Assembly: GCF_039555335.1 (NCBI RefSeq)
Contig: NC_092631.1
Span: forward strand, 4,059,501-4,123,500
DNA from: Amphiura filiformis
Taxonomy: Eukaryota > Echinodermata > Ophiuroidea > Amphilepidida > Amphiuridae
DNA: 64,000 nt
Direction: 5' to 3'
A model generated the notes under the pieces. It was not told where the DNA came from and searched no databases. It worked only from the letters and a program-made list of their open reading frames with translations. This document shows positions 22,601-29,500 of the stretch, piece by piece. Made by a program: the position numbers and the translations under genes. How positions within the stretch are numbered: position 1 is the stretch's first letter; each line of letters begins with the position of its first letter.

Positions 22601-23982
22601 CATCAAGTTTTTAAATTGTTATAGTATGAATCCATGATATATTGCACATAAATAATGAAAATAATATGTTCCTCCTTTTGTTGAAAAAAAAGCACAACTC
22701 ATTAGGATTTTGAGTTGCACATTATATAAGGGGGTACTACACCCCTGGTCAATTTTGTGCCTATTTTTGCATTTTTTCTCAAAAATTATAGCACATTGGT
22801 GACAAGTAATTATATTATAGGGGCAAGGACTACAACTACTGTAGTTCCAATAATTGGAACTCACGGCTCCGACCGTGAGTTCCAAGGAGCTTATGTGTCA
22901 ACTTGAGAATGAGTCCTCAAACGTTCGAAATTTGTAGTTACTACAAAAACAACTACTGTACTGAATATTCAACAACTCAAAGCAAGTAGTTATTGATTTA
23001 TTGATCAAATACTGGTTTTCCCTCATTTTTGACTGTAACTCCACAATGGTTGTCTGTGCTGAAATACAATTTCCAGTGCAGTAGTTGTAGTCCTAGCTTA
23101 CTCACAGCGAAACTATGTTCTCTCCAAGGCAAAAAAATGTTAGTGCCACAAAAATTTTATATATGCTTTACGAATTTGAGAAAGAATGGCAGATTGTTGT
23201 CTTTCCATTATTTTGGATGTAATTGCAAGAAATAATGTAACCTGAAGTTAATATTGGTGTGGCAGACCAATCACATACATGTATACCGTATTTCCTCGAA
23301 TAGTCTCCCCCCTCAAATAAACACCCCCACCAGTCCACCACTTTTTTCAACCAAGATGTTTCAAAAATGCTGATATTTCAGCACTATCTTGTGAAGTAAG
23401 CTTACCAAGTTGCTCACATGGCCGATAATAACAGCAATAATTGGCGAAAATCTGCATTGGAAACCCGGAAGTGAACCAAAAGTTTTTTAACGGGAATTGT
23501 CATACAAAAAATGACCTCTAATAAACGCCCCGTTTGGAAAAAGCAACGCCCCTGGGGCCGTTTACAGTAATAACACATATGGTTTACGGTAATAACACAT
23601 CCTAAATACTTTACCCATCCTAAATACTTTACCTATTTGTCCCAGCAATTATCATCACTGAAGCTGTACTATCTTTAGTCCCACTACCAATAATCTGTAG
23701 CGAAACGGTTGGCCACTTGTCACTGCCATATTGTGATTTCTTCTCACGAACACGGACCACTCTCAGCTGTGGCTTTTCACTTTTCTTCCCACTGACAGGA
23801 GAAGCCATTTTAAAGGAATTATTATGAGTGACATACAAACATCGTAAGTTCTGTCGCAAATTGATTTGCTCAATGAAATTGTCACCAAAAACTTGAGTAA
23901 GCTTAAAGTTGTTACACTGTGTTACGACATATTTTGGCCTGGAAAAAAAGACAAGACACTTTCCAATACTAGTCCTATACAT
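1550..23982 (-). CDS. ELAC2: ELAC2, tRNase Z long form (3' end of gene off window)
   Basis: This zinc-dependent endonuclease removes 3' trailers from nuclear and mitochondrial tRNA precursors. Twenty coding exons were joined by reading GT..AG sites; the reading frame stays open for 2076 nt (692 aa). Exons in transcript order: 23982-23633, 22561-22511, 22301-22228, 20967-20903, 20353-20299, 19528-19460, 18234-18088, 17715-17654, 15317-15256, 14502-14442, 13599-13548, 12925-12865, 12070-11972, 10687-10519, 8981-8905, 8134-7913, 7136-6995, 5583-5545, 4916-4801, 1652-1550. Visible motifs: a degenerate N-half lactamase site (NCGEGMQRL, about residue 120), a Ser/acidic linker followed by KKRRR, the PxKxRN-type loop (PMRDRN, about 545), LLLDCGDG, and the metal-binding HIHLDHH (about 599). 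The human protein is 826 aa, so roughly the last 150-200 residues, with the remaining metal ligands, should lie left of position 1. Introns are packed with transposon relics. Identification is firm; expression is not tested. Confidence 0.95.
1690..2650 (+). pseudogene. CR1/L2-type non-LTR retrotransposon, 5'-truncated, frameshifted
   Basis: The C-terminal reverse transcriptase region is seen: INEWMVDNMLQLNQDKTEF and NLGVMLDSSLDM in one frame, then VLSRLDYANSLLLGARAKDL, LHWLPVKQRVHFKLL and APKIWNELPTEIRE in the next. One base seems lost near 1965. The 3' end has a GGCGCTC..GAGCGCC hairpin, ATATAAAT and an AAT-repeat tail. It lies in the ELAC2 intron between exons 19 and 20, antisense to the gene. 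Confidence 0.85.
3563..3600 (+). repeat. (TTTG)n microsatellite
   Basis: About nine uninterrupted GTTT units. Confidence 0.9.
4640..4733. repeat. Short copy of the GGGCTATTCCA palindromic MITE
   Basis: CATTGGGCTATTCCATTTGA pairs with the complementary right end TAGCCCAATG. Longer relatives are at 5050-5240, 11187-11384 and 40998-41165. Confidence 0.7.
4801..4916 (-). CDS. ELAC2: ELAC2 exon 19
   Basis: 116 bp, acceptor ATTTTCAG, donor GTATGT. It encodes KLIIVGPTSLKPWLAMYDAE and following residues (human [20 protein letters not shown]). Confidence 0.93.
5050..5240. repeat. GGGCTATTCCA-family palindromic MITE
   Basis: Left arm has CATACACCCCCTATG.AAGACATGACC; the right arm is its complement (GGTCATGTCTTCCATAGGGG), ending GGAATAGCC. 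It lies in ELAC2 intron 18. Confidence 0.75.
5545..5583 (-). CDS. ELAC2: ELAC2 exon 18 (39 bp micro-exon)
   Basis: 39 bp, acceptor TCTTTCCAG, donor GTGAGT. It encodes GLIQIVLEWNRIM, matching human GLPSILLQRERAL directly after the metal site. Confidence 0.92.
5660..5816. repeat. Inverted repeat, ACAGTAAAATTAAG arms
   Basis: Arms of about 37 bp (TTTGCCAAACTGGAACA / TGTTCCAGTTTGGCCAA) enclose a CACGC-rich centre. Confidence 0.65.
5905..6602. mobile_element. TTAA-flanked foldback element, family 2
   Basis: TTAA at 5901-5904 and 6603-6606; arms begin AGGAAATCTGTACCATAAAC and end in the complement. The 698-bp body shows no recognised transposase. It sits in ELAC2 intron 17. Confidence 0.75.
6995..7136 (-). 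CDS. ELAC2: ELAC2 exon 17, HxHxDHH metal site
   Basis: 142 bp, acceptor TTTTTTAG, donor AGT|GTAAGT. It encodes ETQSLLLDCGDGTYGQL and FVSHIHLDHHS, the zinc-binding motif of the family (human FVSHLHADHHT). All motif residues are intact, so the active site looks functional. Confidence 0.97.
7913..8134 (-). CDS. ELAC2: ELAC2 exon 16, start of catalytic half
   Basis: 222 bp. It encodes a charged helix region followed by YPELVFTGTGSAVPMRDRNV, the start of the catalytic lactamase domain with the PxKxRN-type loop (PMRDRN; the usual Lys is replaced by Arg). Donor AG|GTGAGA. Confidence 0.96.
8257..8520. mobile_element. MITE with GGCGACGAAAAAAG ends
   Basis: Arms GGCGACGAAAAAAGAAAACC / GGTTTTCTTTTTTCGTCGCC, with CTACGGGC and GGTCGGTCGG also repeated inside. 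About 264 bp, in ELAC2 intron 15. Confidence 0.75.
8905..8981 (-). CDS. ELAC2: ELAC2 exon 15
   Basis: 77 bp, acceptor TTTTCAG, donor GTAAGT. It encodes RLQEGETFMLYHLRPDLGW, matching the human KYQLRPRREW segment. Confidence 0.93.
9458..9667. repeat. Foldback MITE, GGTTTCTCAAGC ends
   Basis: The left arm GGCCGGTTTCTCAAGC..GGCTTCCTAAGCC pairs with the right arm GGAAGCC..GCTTCAAGAAATCG. No target duplication resolved. Confidence 0.6.
10212..10452. repeat. Foldback MITE, ACACTACAAGATTCC ends
   Basis: Arms ACACTACAAGATTCCTATTG / its complement near 10452. Inside, GTACC/GGTAC occurs repeatedly with ACAGGTACAC and CGCCAAGGTA. It lies right beside ELAC2 exon 14. Confidence 0.7.
10519..10687 (-). CDS. 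ELAC2: ELAC2 exon 14
   Basis: 169 bp, acceptor GTTTCAG, donor GTAAGG. It encodes FGPSTEHVVLNQSN..FGAHRLQTKLNLLHQGIFPQLL, a strong match to human FGPDTQHLVLNE..IQTQLNLIHPDIFPLL. Confidence 0.95.
11187..11384. repeat. GGGCTATTCCA-family palindromic MITE
   Basis: Same arms as the 5050-5240 copy (CATACACCCCCTATGGAAGA and complement). In ELAC2 intron 13. Confidence 0.75.
11549..11877 (+). mobile_element. tRNA-derived SINE with LINE-like 3' tail
   Basis: Its head has an A-box-like TGGCTCAGTGG (559-569 of this 11-kb block) and a B box GGTTCGAGTCC (11615-11625). A central body follows with TTGGGCAAGGCGCTTTG. The tail AAAGCGCTATATAAAT then ATTT repeats resembles the 3' end of the LINE at 1690-2650 (GCGCCATATAAAT). 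It is not a functional tRNA: no full cloverleaf could be drawn. Confidence 0.85.
11972..12070 (-). CDS. ELAC2: ELAC2 exon 13
   Basis: 99 bp, acceptor TTTTACAG, donor GTAAGT. It encodes AKIVFHISPQEVIDNSSYQE then WMKK, matching the human [22 protein letters not shown] region. Confidence 0.93.
12353..12681. repeat. Dispersed repeat, uninterrupted copy
   Basis: About 330 bp also found at 54178-55279, where it is split by an insertion. Shared stretches include ATCAATATATTATTG and TTGCCAAAGCTCACTACCAT. Nature unknown; no ORF. In ELAC2 intron 12. Confidence 0.8.
12865..12925 (-). CDS. ELAC2: ELAC2 exon 12
   Basis: 61 bp, acceptor AATTTCAG, donor GTAGGG. It encodes VLECPSEDYIEAVTTNEVFS (human VVVECPDESFI). 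Confidence 0.92.
13548..13599 (-). CDS. ELAC2: ELAC2 exon 11
   Basis: 52 bp, acceptor TTTTGTAG, donor GTAAGA. It encodes VKPEDVLGPSEPAIYFI, typical of invertebrate tRNase Z-L. Confidence 0.93.
13938..14328. mobile_element. Mariner-type foldback, short copy
   Basis: Arms AACTGAGCTCAAAAAGAAAC and complement, TA at 13936-13937 and 14329-14330. Same family as 54206-54975. In ELAC2 intron 10. Confidence 0.8.
14442..14502 (-). CDS. ELAC2: ELAC2 exon 10
   Basis: 61 bp, acceptor TTGTTCAG, donor GTAAGT. It encodes GPHLTDLKKGIPHTTEDGRV, the conserved segment before VKPEDV. Confidence 0.92.
14815..15107. repeat. Foldback MITE, ATATGTGTGCATCC ends
   Basis: Arms of about 135 bp (including GATGCACTTGTCGG / CCGACAAGTGCATC and CATCTCAAGTGGAGGTCAC) flank a short centre near 14960. 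In ELAC2 intron 9. Confidence 0.75.
15256..15317 (-). CDS. ELAC2: ELAC2 exon 9
   Basis: 62 bp, acceptor TTTTCAG, donor GTAAGT. It encodes LHSKPGKLLMNKIKEFGVRP, matching human [20 protein letters not shown]. Confidence 0.93.
15418..15815 (-). pseudogene. Penelope-like element C-terminal GIY-YIG relic
   Basis: Read on the minus strand: GLVYGIQCTESFNCTDTYIG ETSQSLRNG, the GIY-YIG pattern (Y..Y near YIG), then, in another frame, HLKASKHGVVLQDVKVLDRE A, a stop (TGA), and WFERGVKEAIWVRAEQPSL with GGGLRNNLTQAWDR, ending in TGA. This is typical of the endonuclease tail of Penelope-like retroelements. It is broken by a frameshift and one internal stop. In ELAC2 intron 8. Confidence 0.75.
16130..17600. 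repeat. Diverged local repeats in ELAC2 intron 8
   Basis: A unit with GAACACTCATACAGAGCATATCATCTG..TGAACATTCAGACTATCCTA occurs near 16140-16210, 16285-16360 and 17530-17590. Inside, a 27-bp unit (TTGCGCTGCTTTCTCCACAA) is repeated three times at about 16800-16880, and GAGA-rich stretches lie between. No exon seen. Confidence 0.65.
17654..17715 (-). CDS. ELAC2: ELAC2 exon 8, KKRRR plus start of inner strand
   Basis: 62 bp. It encodes PSKKRRRVATPNLTVAYVCK. The KKRRR run could be a nuclear localisation signal. LTVAYVCK matches the human LVVAFICK strand. Confidence 0.92.
18088..18234 (-). CDS. ELAC2: ELAC2 exon 7, Ser/acidic linker
   Basis: 147 bp, acceptor TATTTAG, donor GTAAGT. It encodes a low-complexity linker with a run of six serines, then ASSDDSEPEMGQD and basic KRKARSNK. 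It matches in position the Ser/Glu-rich linker of the human protein. Confidence 0.88.
18318..18620. repeat. Duplicated GTTGACGGACACACACTGAC block
   Basis: The stretch near 18335-18410 recurs near 18525-18610. In ELAC2 intron 6; nothing coding seen. Confidence 0.55.
19176..19312. repeat. 137-bp near-perfect palindrome
   Basis: Arms of 67-68 bp meet at AGGCCT with no spacer and differ by one mismatch and one indel. Core TTGGTACCAAGCGYATCTTC. In ELAC2 intron 6. Confidence 0.9.
19460..19528 (-). CDS. ELAC2: ELAC2 exon 6
   Basis: 69 bp, acceptor TTGCAG, donor GTGAGT. It encodes ETRPYTDGDIDIEAGVITPV plus PLF and keeps phase with both neighbours. Confidence 0.85.
19562..20222 (+). pseudogene. Non-LTR retrotransposon 3' end (reverse transcriptase C-terminus)
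   Basis: SLGFIKRNLHSCTQDIKDLA YHSLVRPTLEYCSAVWD is followed, after a frameshift near 19690, by HQVEAVPRRAARFVKNDYDR YSSVTTMIQQLQW and CYKYSFIPRTVIDWNNL, ending in TAA at 20101. A 3' UTR of about 120 bp follows. It is a different family from the LINE at 1690. In ELAC2 intron 5. Confidence 0.85.
20299..20353 (-). CDS. ELAC2: ELAC2 exon 5
   Basis: 55 bp, acceptor TTTACAG, donor GTAAGT. It encodes EQFTQAFQRIVKHENLYV. Sequence match is weaker here; phase and position support it. Confidence 0.85.
20533..20770. repeat. T-rich imperfect repeats
   Basis: Irregular TTTTACTTGACCAGTTT / TTGTTTTGTTGAC units and a poly(T) run near 20755. In ELAC2 intron 4. Confidence 0.5.
20903..20967 (-). CDS. ELAC2: ELAC2 exon 4
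   Basis: 65 bp, acceptor TCCTCAG, donor GTAAGT. It encodes MAIGLKAMGVPKVCLHGSPQ plus L, matching the ETGLPKCVLSGPPQL segment of the family. Confidence 0.93.
21605..21776. mobile_element. Small foldback with CAGGGGCGGATT ends
   Basis: Ends CAGGGGCGGATT / AATCCGCCCCTG, GC-rich GGGGGGCGC arms, and a possible GTTTC duplication at 21600-21604 and 21777-21781. 172 bp, in ELAC2 intron 3. Confidence 0.7.
22228..22301 (-). CDS. ELAC2: ELAC2 exon 3
   Basis: 74 bp, acceptor TTCATAG, donor GTAAGC. It encodes HLFFTRLTWDNVGGTIG, matching the inactive N-terminal equivalent of the metal motif (human IFLTRMHWSNVGGLSG). Confidence 0.93.
22511..22561 (-). CDS. ELAC2: ELAC2 exon 2
   Basis: 51 bp, acceptor TTTCGCAG, donor GTAAAT. 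It encodes IFNCGEGMQRLLLENG, the N-terminal half-domain counterpart of the NCGEG loop in tRNase Z-L. Confidence 0.93.
22730..23098. mobile_element. Second copy of TTAA family 1, right end lost
   Basis: AAGGGGGTACTACACCCC start and the same internal order as 766-1105 (GACAAGTAA.., CAAGGACTACAACTACTG, ..TCAACAACTCAAAGCAAGTAG). It is interrupted by the element at 22842-22948, and its right terminal repeat is missing. Confidence 0.75.
22842..22948. mobile_element. 107-bp element nested in a MITE, 10-bp duplication
   Basis: Starts TAGTTCCAATAATTGGAACT, with a CTCACGG..CCGTGAG hairpin, and ends near TTTGTAGTTACTACAAAA. Perfect ACAACTACTG duplication at 22832-22841 and 22949-22958. Internally deleted relative of 32043-32403. 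Confidence 0.85.
23287..23580. repeat. Diverged ACCGTATTTCCTCGAATAG repeat
   Basis: Resembles the left end of the foldback at 56503-57033 (ACCGTATTCGTTCC..AATAAGCGCCC), with AATAAACGCCCC inside. In ELAC2 intron 1. Confidence 0.5.
23633..23982 (-). CDS. ELAC2: ELAC2 exon 1, with two possible start codons
   Basis: The exon opens at Met1 (23982) and has a second in-frame Met at 23808 (residue 59, MASPVSGKK). The 58 residues between are basic and poor in acidic residues, as in a mitochondrial presequence. The second start would give a nuclear or cytosolic form; human ELAC2 also has two starts. It ends LQIIGSGTKDST..TNR at a GTAAAG donor. A possible acceptor (TTTTTTTCCAG, near 23940) leaves the true 5' end open. 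Confidence 0.85.
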
Positions 23983-26565
23983 TTGAATATATTTCTTCTA
24001 TAAATTGATTGTTTTCATGGTACACAATTAGAAACAAATCAATATGAGTGATGAAACTTTCAGAAATCGTGAAAATATTTTTCGCATGCCGAAAACTGGA
24101 TATCCAGAGCCCGTAGGACCAAGTAGAACTAATTACACGACAAACTTCCTCACTTCAAAAAGAACAAGGGACCTGTTGGGAAACCCGTATGTGGCCCCCG
24201 AATTATCCTGTGGCTGAGGGTATTACCTGGACTATTAAAGGGCGGGATGTATAATGTGAGTGTCCCAGCCTTGTGGCATGAAATATTCATATAGATCTGT
24301 GAACATTTCAAAAAGACCTAGGGGCCTACTTTTTTTCACTCAACCAAACCCCCACCTTTTAGGGGAAATGAGCTGTTTTTCAGTTGTTTGGGGGAAATTA
24401 AGGCTATTTTTAAATGGAATCCATCTGGCCTTTCACCTTGCTTTTACCAGAGAAGAGGTAGCCTATGATTTTATTATATCTTCTGTGGTACCGTAATATC
24501 GCAGTTTCAAAATTTTCCGTTTGGCGCATCCGGTGATTGAAGTTCATACATAGCCATGGGGCCTTTGATTTGTCCATTGGTAGTCAAGTGATTTTGCCCA
24601 CCGGCCCCTACGCAAGGGGGCCGCACCCCCCCCCCCAATTTACAAAAGTATACAAAAAAGTCCCAAAATATCATAATTTGTGAGTGTAGCGAGCAAAAAA
24701 TTCAAGGTTTTTACGCTTTTTTGGTCAAAAAAAGTCCAGATTTTTGGAAGAAAGTCCACTTTTCACAAAATTGCTGCCCCTATTGAAAAAGGCCCTTTTT
24801 CTCCTGCGTATGGGCCTGATTTTGCCATCTATTGCAAAATGGTTCGGGGAACCTACGCATATCATTCAATTTGTCTATGAAAAATCTGACACATTTTTTT
24901 TACAAAATTCAGTGGTAAAGATATATAGGCCTATGTTTTAAAAGAATTTTTTTTGGCCTTTTTTAAGTTGTATAATTTATAATTCACTTTCAGGACTTTG
25001 TCTTGTAAAAATATGATGAGGGGAAAATGCCCTGTTCTGGCTGACTAAAGCTGGTTTCATACTACCCTGCCGCTTGCCGCTGAGCGGCGTGGCGCACACG
25101 CATTGCAGACAAATCAAGGCAAGCGGCAGGAAAGTATACTGGGGGCATAACCCCGGTGACTGACCCAACTTTTGCTTTTTGGTGATTTTTATTTTAATTC
25201 AAAATTTGTTGAAAATGTGTAATTTTGTGATTTTTCAAGTGTTCAATTTATTTCTTTTTTTCTGTTGTTGTTAGGGTTTTATTATAGACTGACTGAGCAA
25301 AACTACTTGAAAAGTCTGTCCGGGTTGTTTTTCAGTCCCATTGGTGAAAATATTACATTATTGTGTATAAACCTAGACTACCCCGTAGTCCACTTGCCCA
25401 TTGTGCATACTCTGGATATTGTATTTAAGCTTAAAACTCTGATTTAAGTAATGTGTGCACAATTGATAGATTTTCACATCTCTTCTTTTCAGTCACCCTA
25501 CTCCCTCTGTTTGTTAGCTTCCCAAGTGGACTACTGACTTTGGAAAGAACTTTTGGATTGCGGTCAGAGATGCTTAACACGGCTGAGTATGAGCTTCTAT
25601 GGATGAGATTGTCGGAAATCTGGCCTACTAAAATTGGCCATGATGTAATGCATCTTTAAATGGATCTGGCTTGTGATTGGTCGCGCCGATCTCGTTATGG
25701 TTTTAAATCCTCCGGGTACCTGTCATTACCATTAATAACTATGGTAGTGGTACACAAGTACCGTATGTGGCCTACCCCGCCTTTGTGTTGTGTTGAATTG
25801 CATGAACGCGTCAATAAGTGCATGAACGCGTCTTGTATTTGCTTGCGGTTAAATTTAATTGATAAACAAGTATGATTGACAGTGTGAGTGTTAGGGACTT
25901 TGCCCGTTCAAAATCCCGTTTAAAATTGAAAGTCCATGGTCTATTTCTAACCTGGAATTTCGCGATTAATAAACTGGCAGATTCTAAAATCAGAATTGTT
26001 CAGTATTGAAGTGCCAATACAATTATGACATTATGATATGTTGCATTCAATAATATAAGCCTACGTACACTTTACTTTTACTGTCACTAATATAATTAGG
26101 CCTATAAACTTTTTCATAACAATTTTATAGCCTACTAGTATTTTGATGTACGGTAATTAATATCAGTATAATTTCGAGTTCAACTGAATGCTTTCATCAT
26201 GATTAACATCAAAAATAGACTATGGCATAGTCTAGTATAAACCCTGAGACATACTTTTTTACCTATGCTGGATTGGAACAAGCATCGGTACCCCTCTGAC
26301 CCAGACCTGAGGCTATCTTTGGGTACCTGCGCTGTACCCATAGAGGTACTTAAATTCAGTACCGATTTGCTCATCATCGTATTTCATCATCAAATGTATA
26401 TCGAATTGCCCATGTTATTAATTTCGCAATAAATTGATGTTGTTGTGTACGGATTGTACCGGGAATTGCTGTTTTCGTGTAATCAAATATTATATTTATT
26501 AACACCAAAATATACTGGTGTCAATTTATTTAGAGGTTCATTGTTTCATTTCAGCGTTTATCAAC
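23983..26565. other. Divergent intergenic region between ELAC2 and PDAP1
   Basis: About 2.6 kb that must hold both promoters. No TATA box or clear core element was identified. It contains a small GC-rich inverted repeat at about 25060-25135 (CTGCCGCTTGCC / GGCAAGCGGCAG) and T-rich low-complexity DNA at 24650-24960. Confidence 0.5.
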
Positions 26566-26578
26566 ATGTCTAAAAGAG
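26566..26578 (+). CDS. PDAP1: PDAP1 exon 1 coding part (ATG)
   Basis: ATG TCT AAA AGA G, then donor GTGAGATAAG, reading MSKRG into the Gly-rich second exon. Human starts MPKGGRKGG, so this fits. An upstream CATTTCAG could mark a 5'-UTR intron end. Confidence 0.65.
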
Positions 26579-29500
26579 GTGAGATAAGTACTTCCTTGGT
26601 GTATGTACCAAATTTCGTGTTTTTTCTTTGTAACTTTTTTACGCGAGGAGTAGAATTCAGCAGGGATGCATGGTGATTCACAAGGAAGGAATTCAGCAAT
26701 TCAGGAACCATTGGAACAGAAGCAGTATGACCCCGGGAATATGACAACTGACTACATGATCACTTATACCCCTGTCCGACTTTCCTGCCACTGCGGCAAG
26801 CAGCATGACGTAAACTATCAGCCAATTAAACATTTAAATGATATTGATAAAATTAAAAGAAAATAACTTAAAGGGGCATTTCGTGATCCACAGCCTCATC
26901 CCCCACTTTTCTCAAAAAAAGTTGAGATTTTTATATCACTGGAAACCTCTGGCTACATAATGTTTATGTACAAAATATTTCTTGCAGATTAATTCGTTTT
27001 GCAAAGATATCGTGAAATTTGAATTTCGTTCTGGTGCACCAGAACGAAATTACAACGCATTGTCTATGGAGCAGTGTAATACACATAATCATGCATAACT
27101 CGCAAACGCATAAAATCGGAATCAACTGAAATTTTGGGAATAAGCTTTTTTCATGGATATCTACTGAAAAATGTCATAAAAAGAGGATGCTAGGATCACG
27201 AAACACCTTTATGGTCGCATGTCACAAATAGGTCACCCAAAAATGGAGCAGCCGTAACATGAAAACGCTTTCTTCACACTTCAAGTTAGGTTTATTCTAA
27301 AAGTATAGTACCTATTGTAGAAAGTTTGATGTCATTTTGTAGATAATTATGTTCTTTGTCAAATACAAAAAACCCCAAGTCAATTGGACAAGTACTTTGA
27401 GATTTATACCTCAATATGTAAGATGTGTCAATGGAGCAGCCGGTTCGGGAGAGCCGGTTCGGGAGAGCCCCATAGGGTTATACACAAAATTGTGAAAATA
27501 TGGCAACTTCAAACCTTTGTATCTTGAAAAGTACAACTAGCATGGACCTCAAATTGCAAATATATCATCCTGGATTGTAGATCTACCTCATAGTACATCA
27601 ACTGGAACAAAAGATGTAACTAATTAATTGCCTAATTAAATGCTAATTAAGACAGTTTTCCCTATATGTTACTGTACAAAGTGTGCATACTATGCTCCGA
27701 CATTTCTAAATGGCCTATCTCTTGCCCAAGTCACCCTACTTATTCAAAAGAACACATATTTTTAAGGAAATTTGATGAGGAATTCAATTATGCTATTAGT
27801 TTTAGTGCCAGAAATGGAGGGAAAAAGTTTTGATTGAAAAATGTCATAAAAATTGTGAAATTATTTTACAATTTTTGACCACCCTGTATGTTTAACGCAA
27901 GGGATACTAAACTCTTTCTTCTTAATTTTGTTTGAAGGACCCATGCAATGTCTTTCTGAATCCATATTTATTTTGAACTACATAGCTTTCAGAAAAGGAA
28001 AAATATGGGGTTCACCATGACAATAAAGATGCTAATTTTGTTGTTGTTCCACCCTGTATATTTCTCACCCACCCTGTATTATGATGTTATGCTTTGTTGA
28101 TTTGGCATCCTTGTAATATAAGCTTTCCAGAAATATATACTTATAATGATCTAAAATGTATTCATTAAAAGTTGTGTTGAATTGAATCAAAATTGGTGAT
28201 ATTTTTCTCACTTTACATCATGTTACACAAAAGATGACCAATTCATGACATGCGACCTTATGTATGATCATCAAATTTTCAAGTATGATATTTCACATTG
28301 AAATTGTTTTGTTTAGAAAGGTGATTATTTAACTTAAAAAGTGAGGGGTCAACCATGTCTGTGGGACAAAAATTAGCGAAGTTATGAGCAAATGTATACA
28401 TTTTGTACCTTACAATGGTCAATTTATATGTCTATTGAATCTATTCTGTCGGTCGAACATCCGGGCTATCTCTAGTCTCGGCCCAAACTGCATGTGGCGC
28501 ACGGTTTGTTGTGAACAACAGAAACCGGCTGTGAAGGAGGCTACATAGCGATGTTGCTGGAGTGGCATTCAATTTCGGAAAAAACGACACTCGACCATGG
28601 AATTTAATTTTAAGTTTGTCAGTATATAAACGGTAAATCAAGTAAGTTTCTTTCACTCTTAAGACTTAGAAACGGTTGTTTGATTCCACTGACTATTTGT
28701 GATCGAAATTTACATAACACCAATGACAGAAATCATCAACAAAAATCGAATCAGGGACTTGTTTTCACTCGAACATCATCAACCGGAAGTGACGTGACAC
28801 GGACCGACAGAATACTATTAAAGAGGAACTTGCCGATAATCGATACTTTGAAGAGGAACTGATCGATACTTTGAAGAGGAACTTGCCGATAATCTATACT
28901 TCTTGGGATCGATTCATCGGTATTATCTCAGAGATTATAGATGAAAAATAAATTAATAGATAGATAAATAAATAAGTTCTAGCATTTCCAAATGAATGGT
29001 AAATACATAGATAGATAGATAAATTAATAAACACAAATAATTATTTGGATCAACCAATGGTGGACTCGCTAACGCGCTGTTGCCGTTGCTAAGGACAAGC
29101 TTTAATCTGCGTAGGCCTACATACTATCGCATAAAGACGAAAACACTGCTCAGCATTTCGTATTGCTTTGTAAAATTGAATAACCGTTTGGCATTTGCAA
29201 GTACTGTAACCGCTACACAGATGATTTCCAAAAAAAAAAAAGAGATCTAATATTTTGAAAGTGAAGTTTATCCGTTTGTGGTGACTTTCGATGGAGAGTG
29301 GGCATTATTAATAGCATGGTAGTACATAACCGCTATCAACTACATTCGCTTATGATGACTTTCGGAAACTTCTTTTGTATGACTTTCCGAAGATTTTTAA
29401 ATTCAAGGTAGGCCTATATTGGAAAGTATTTGAGTTTATTCGTTTGTCATGTTGTGATGAATTTCGACGGGGAGGGTGGAGCATCATTAGCATGGTAACC

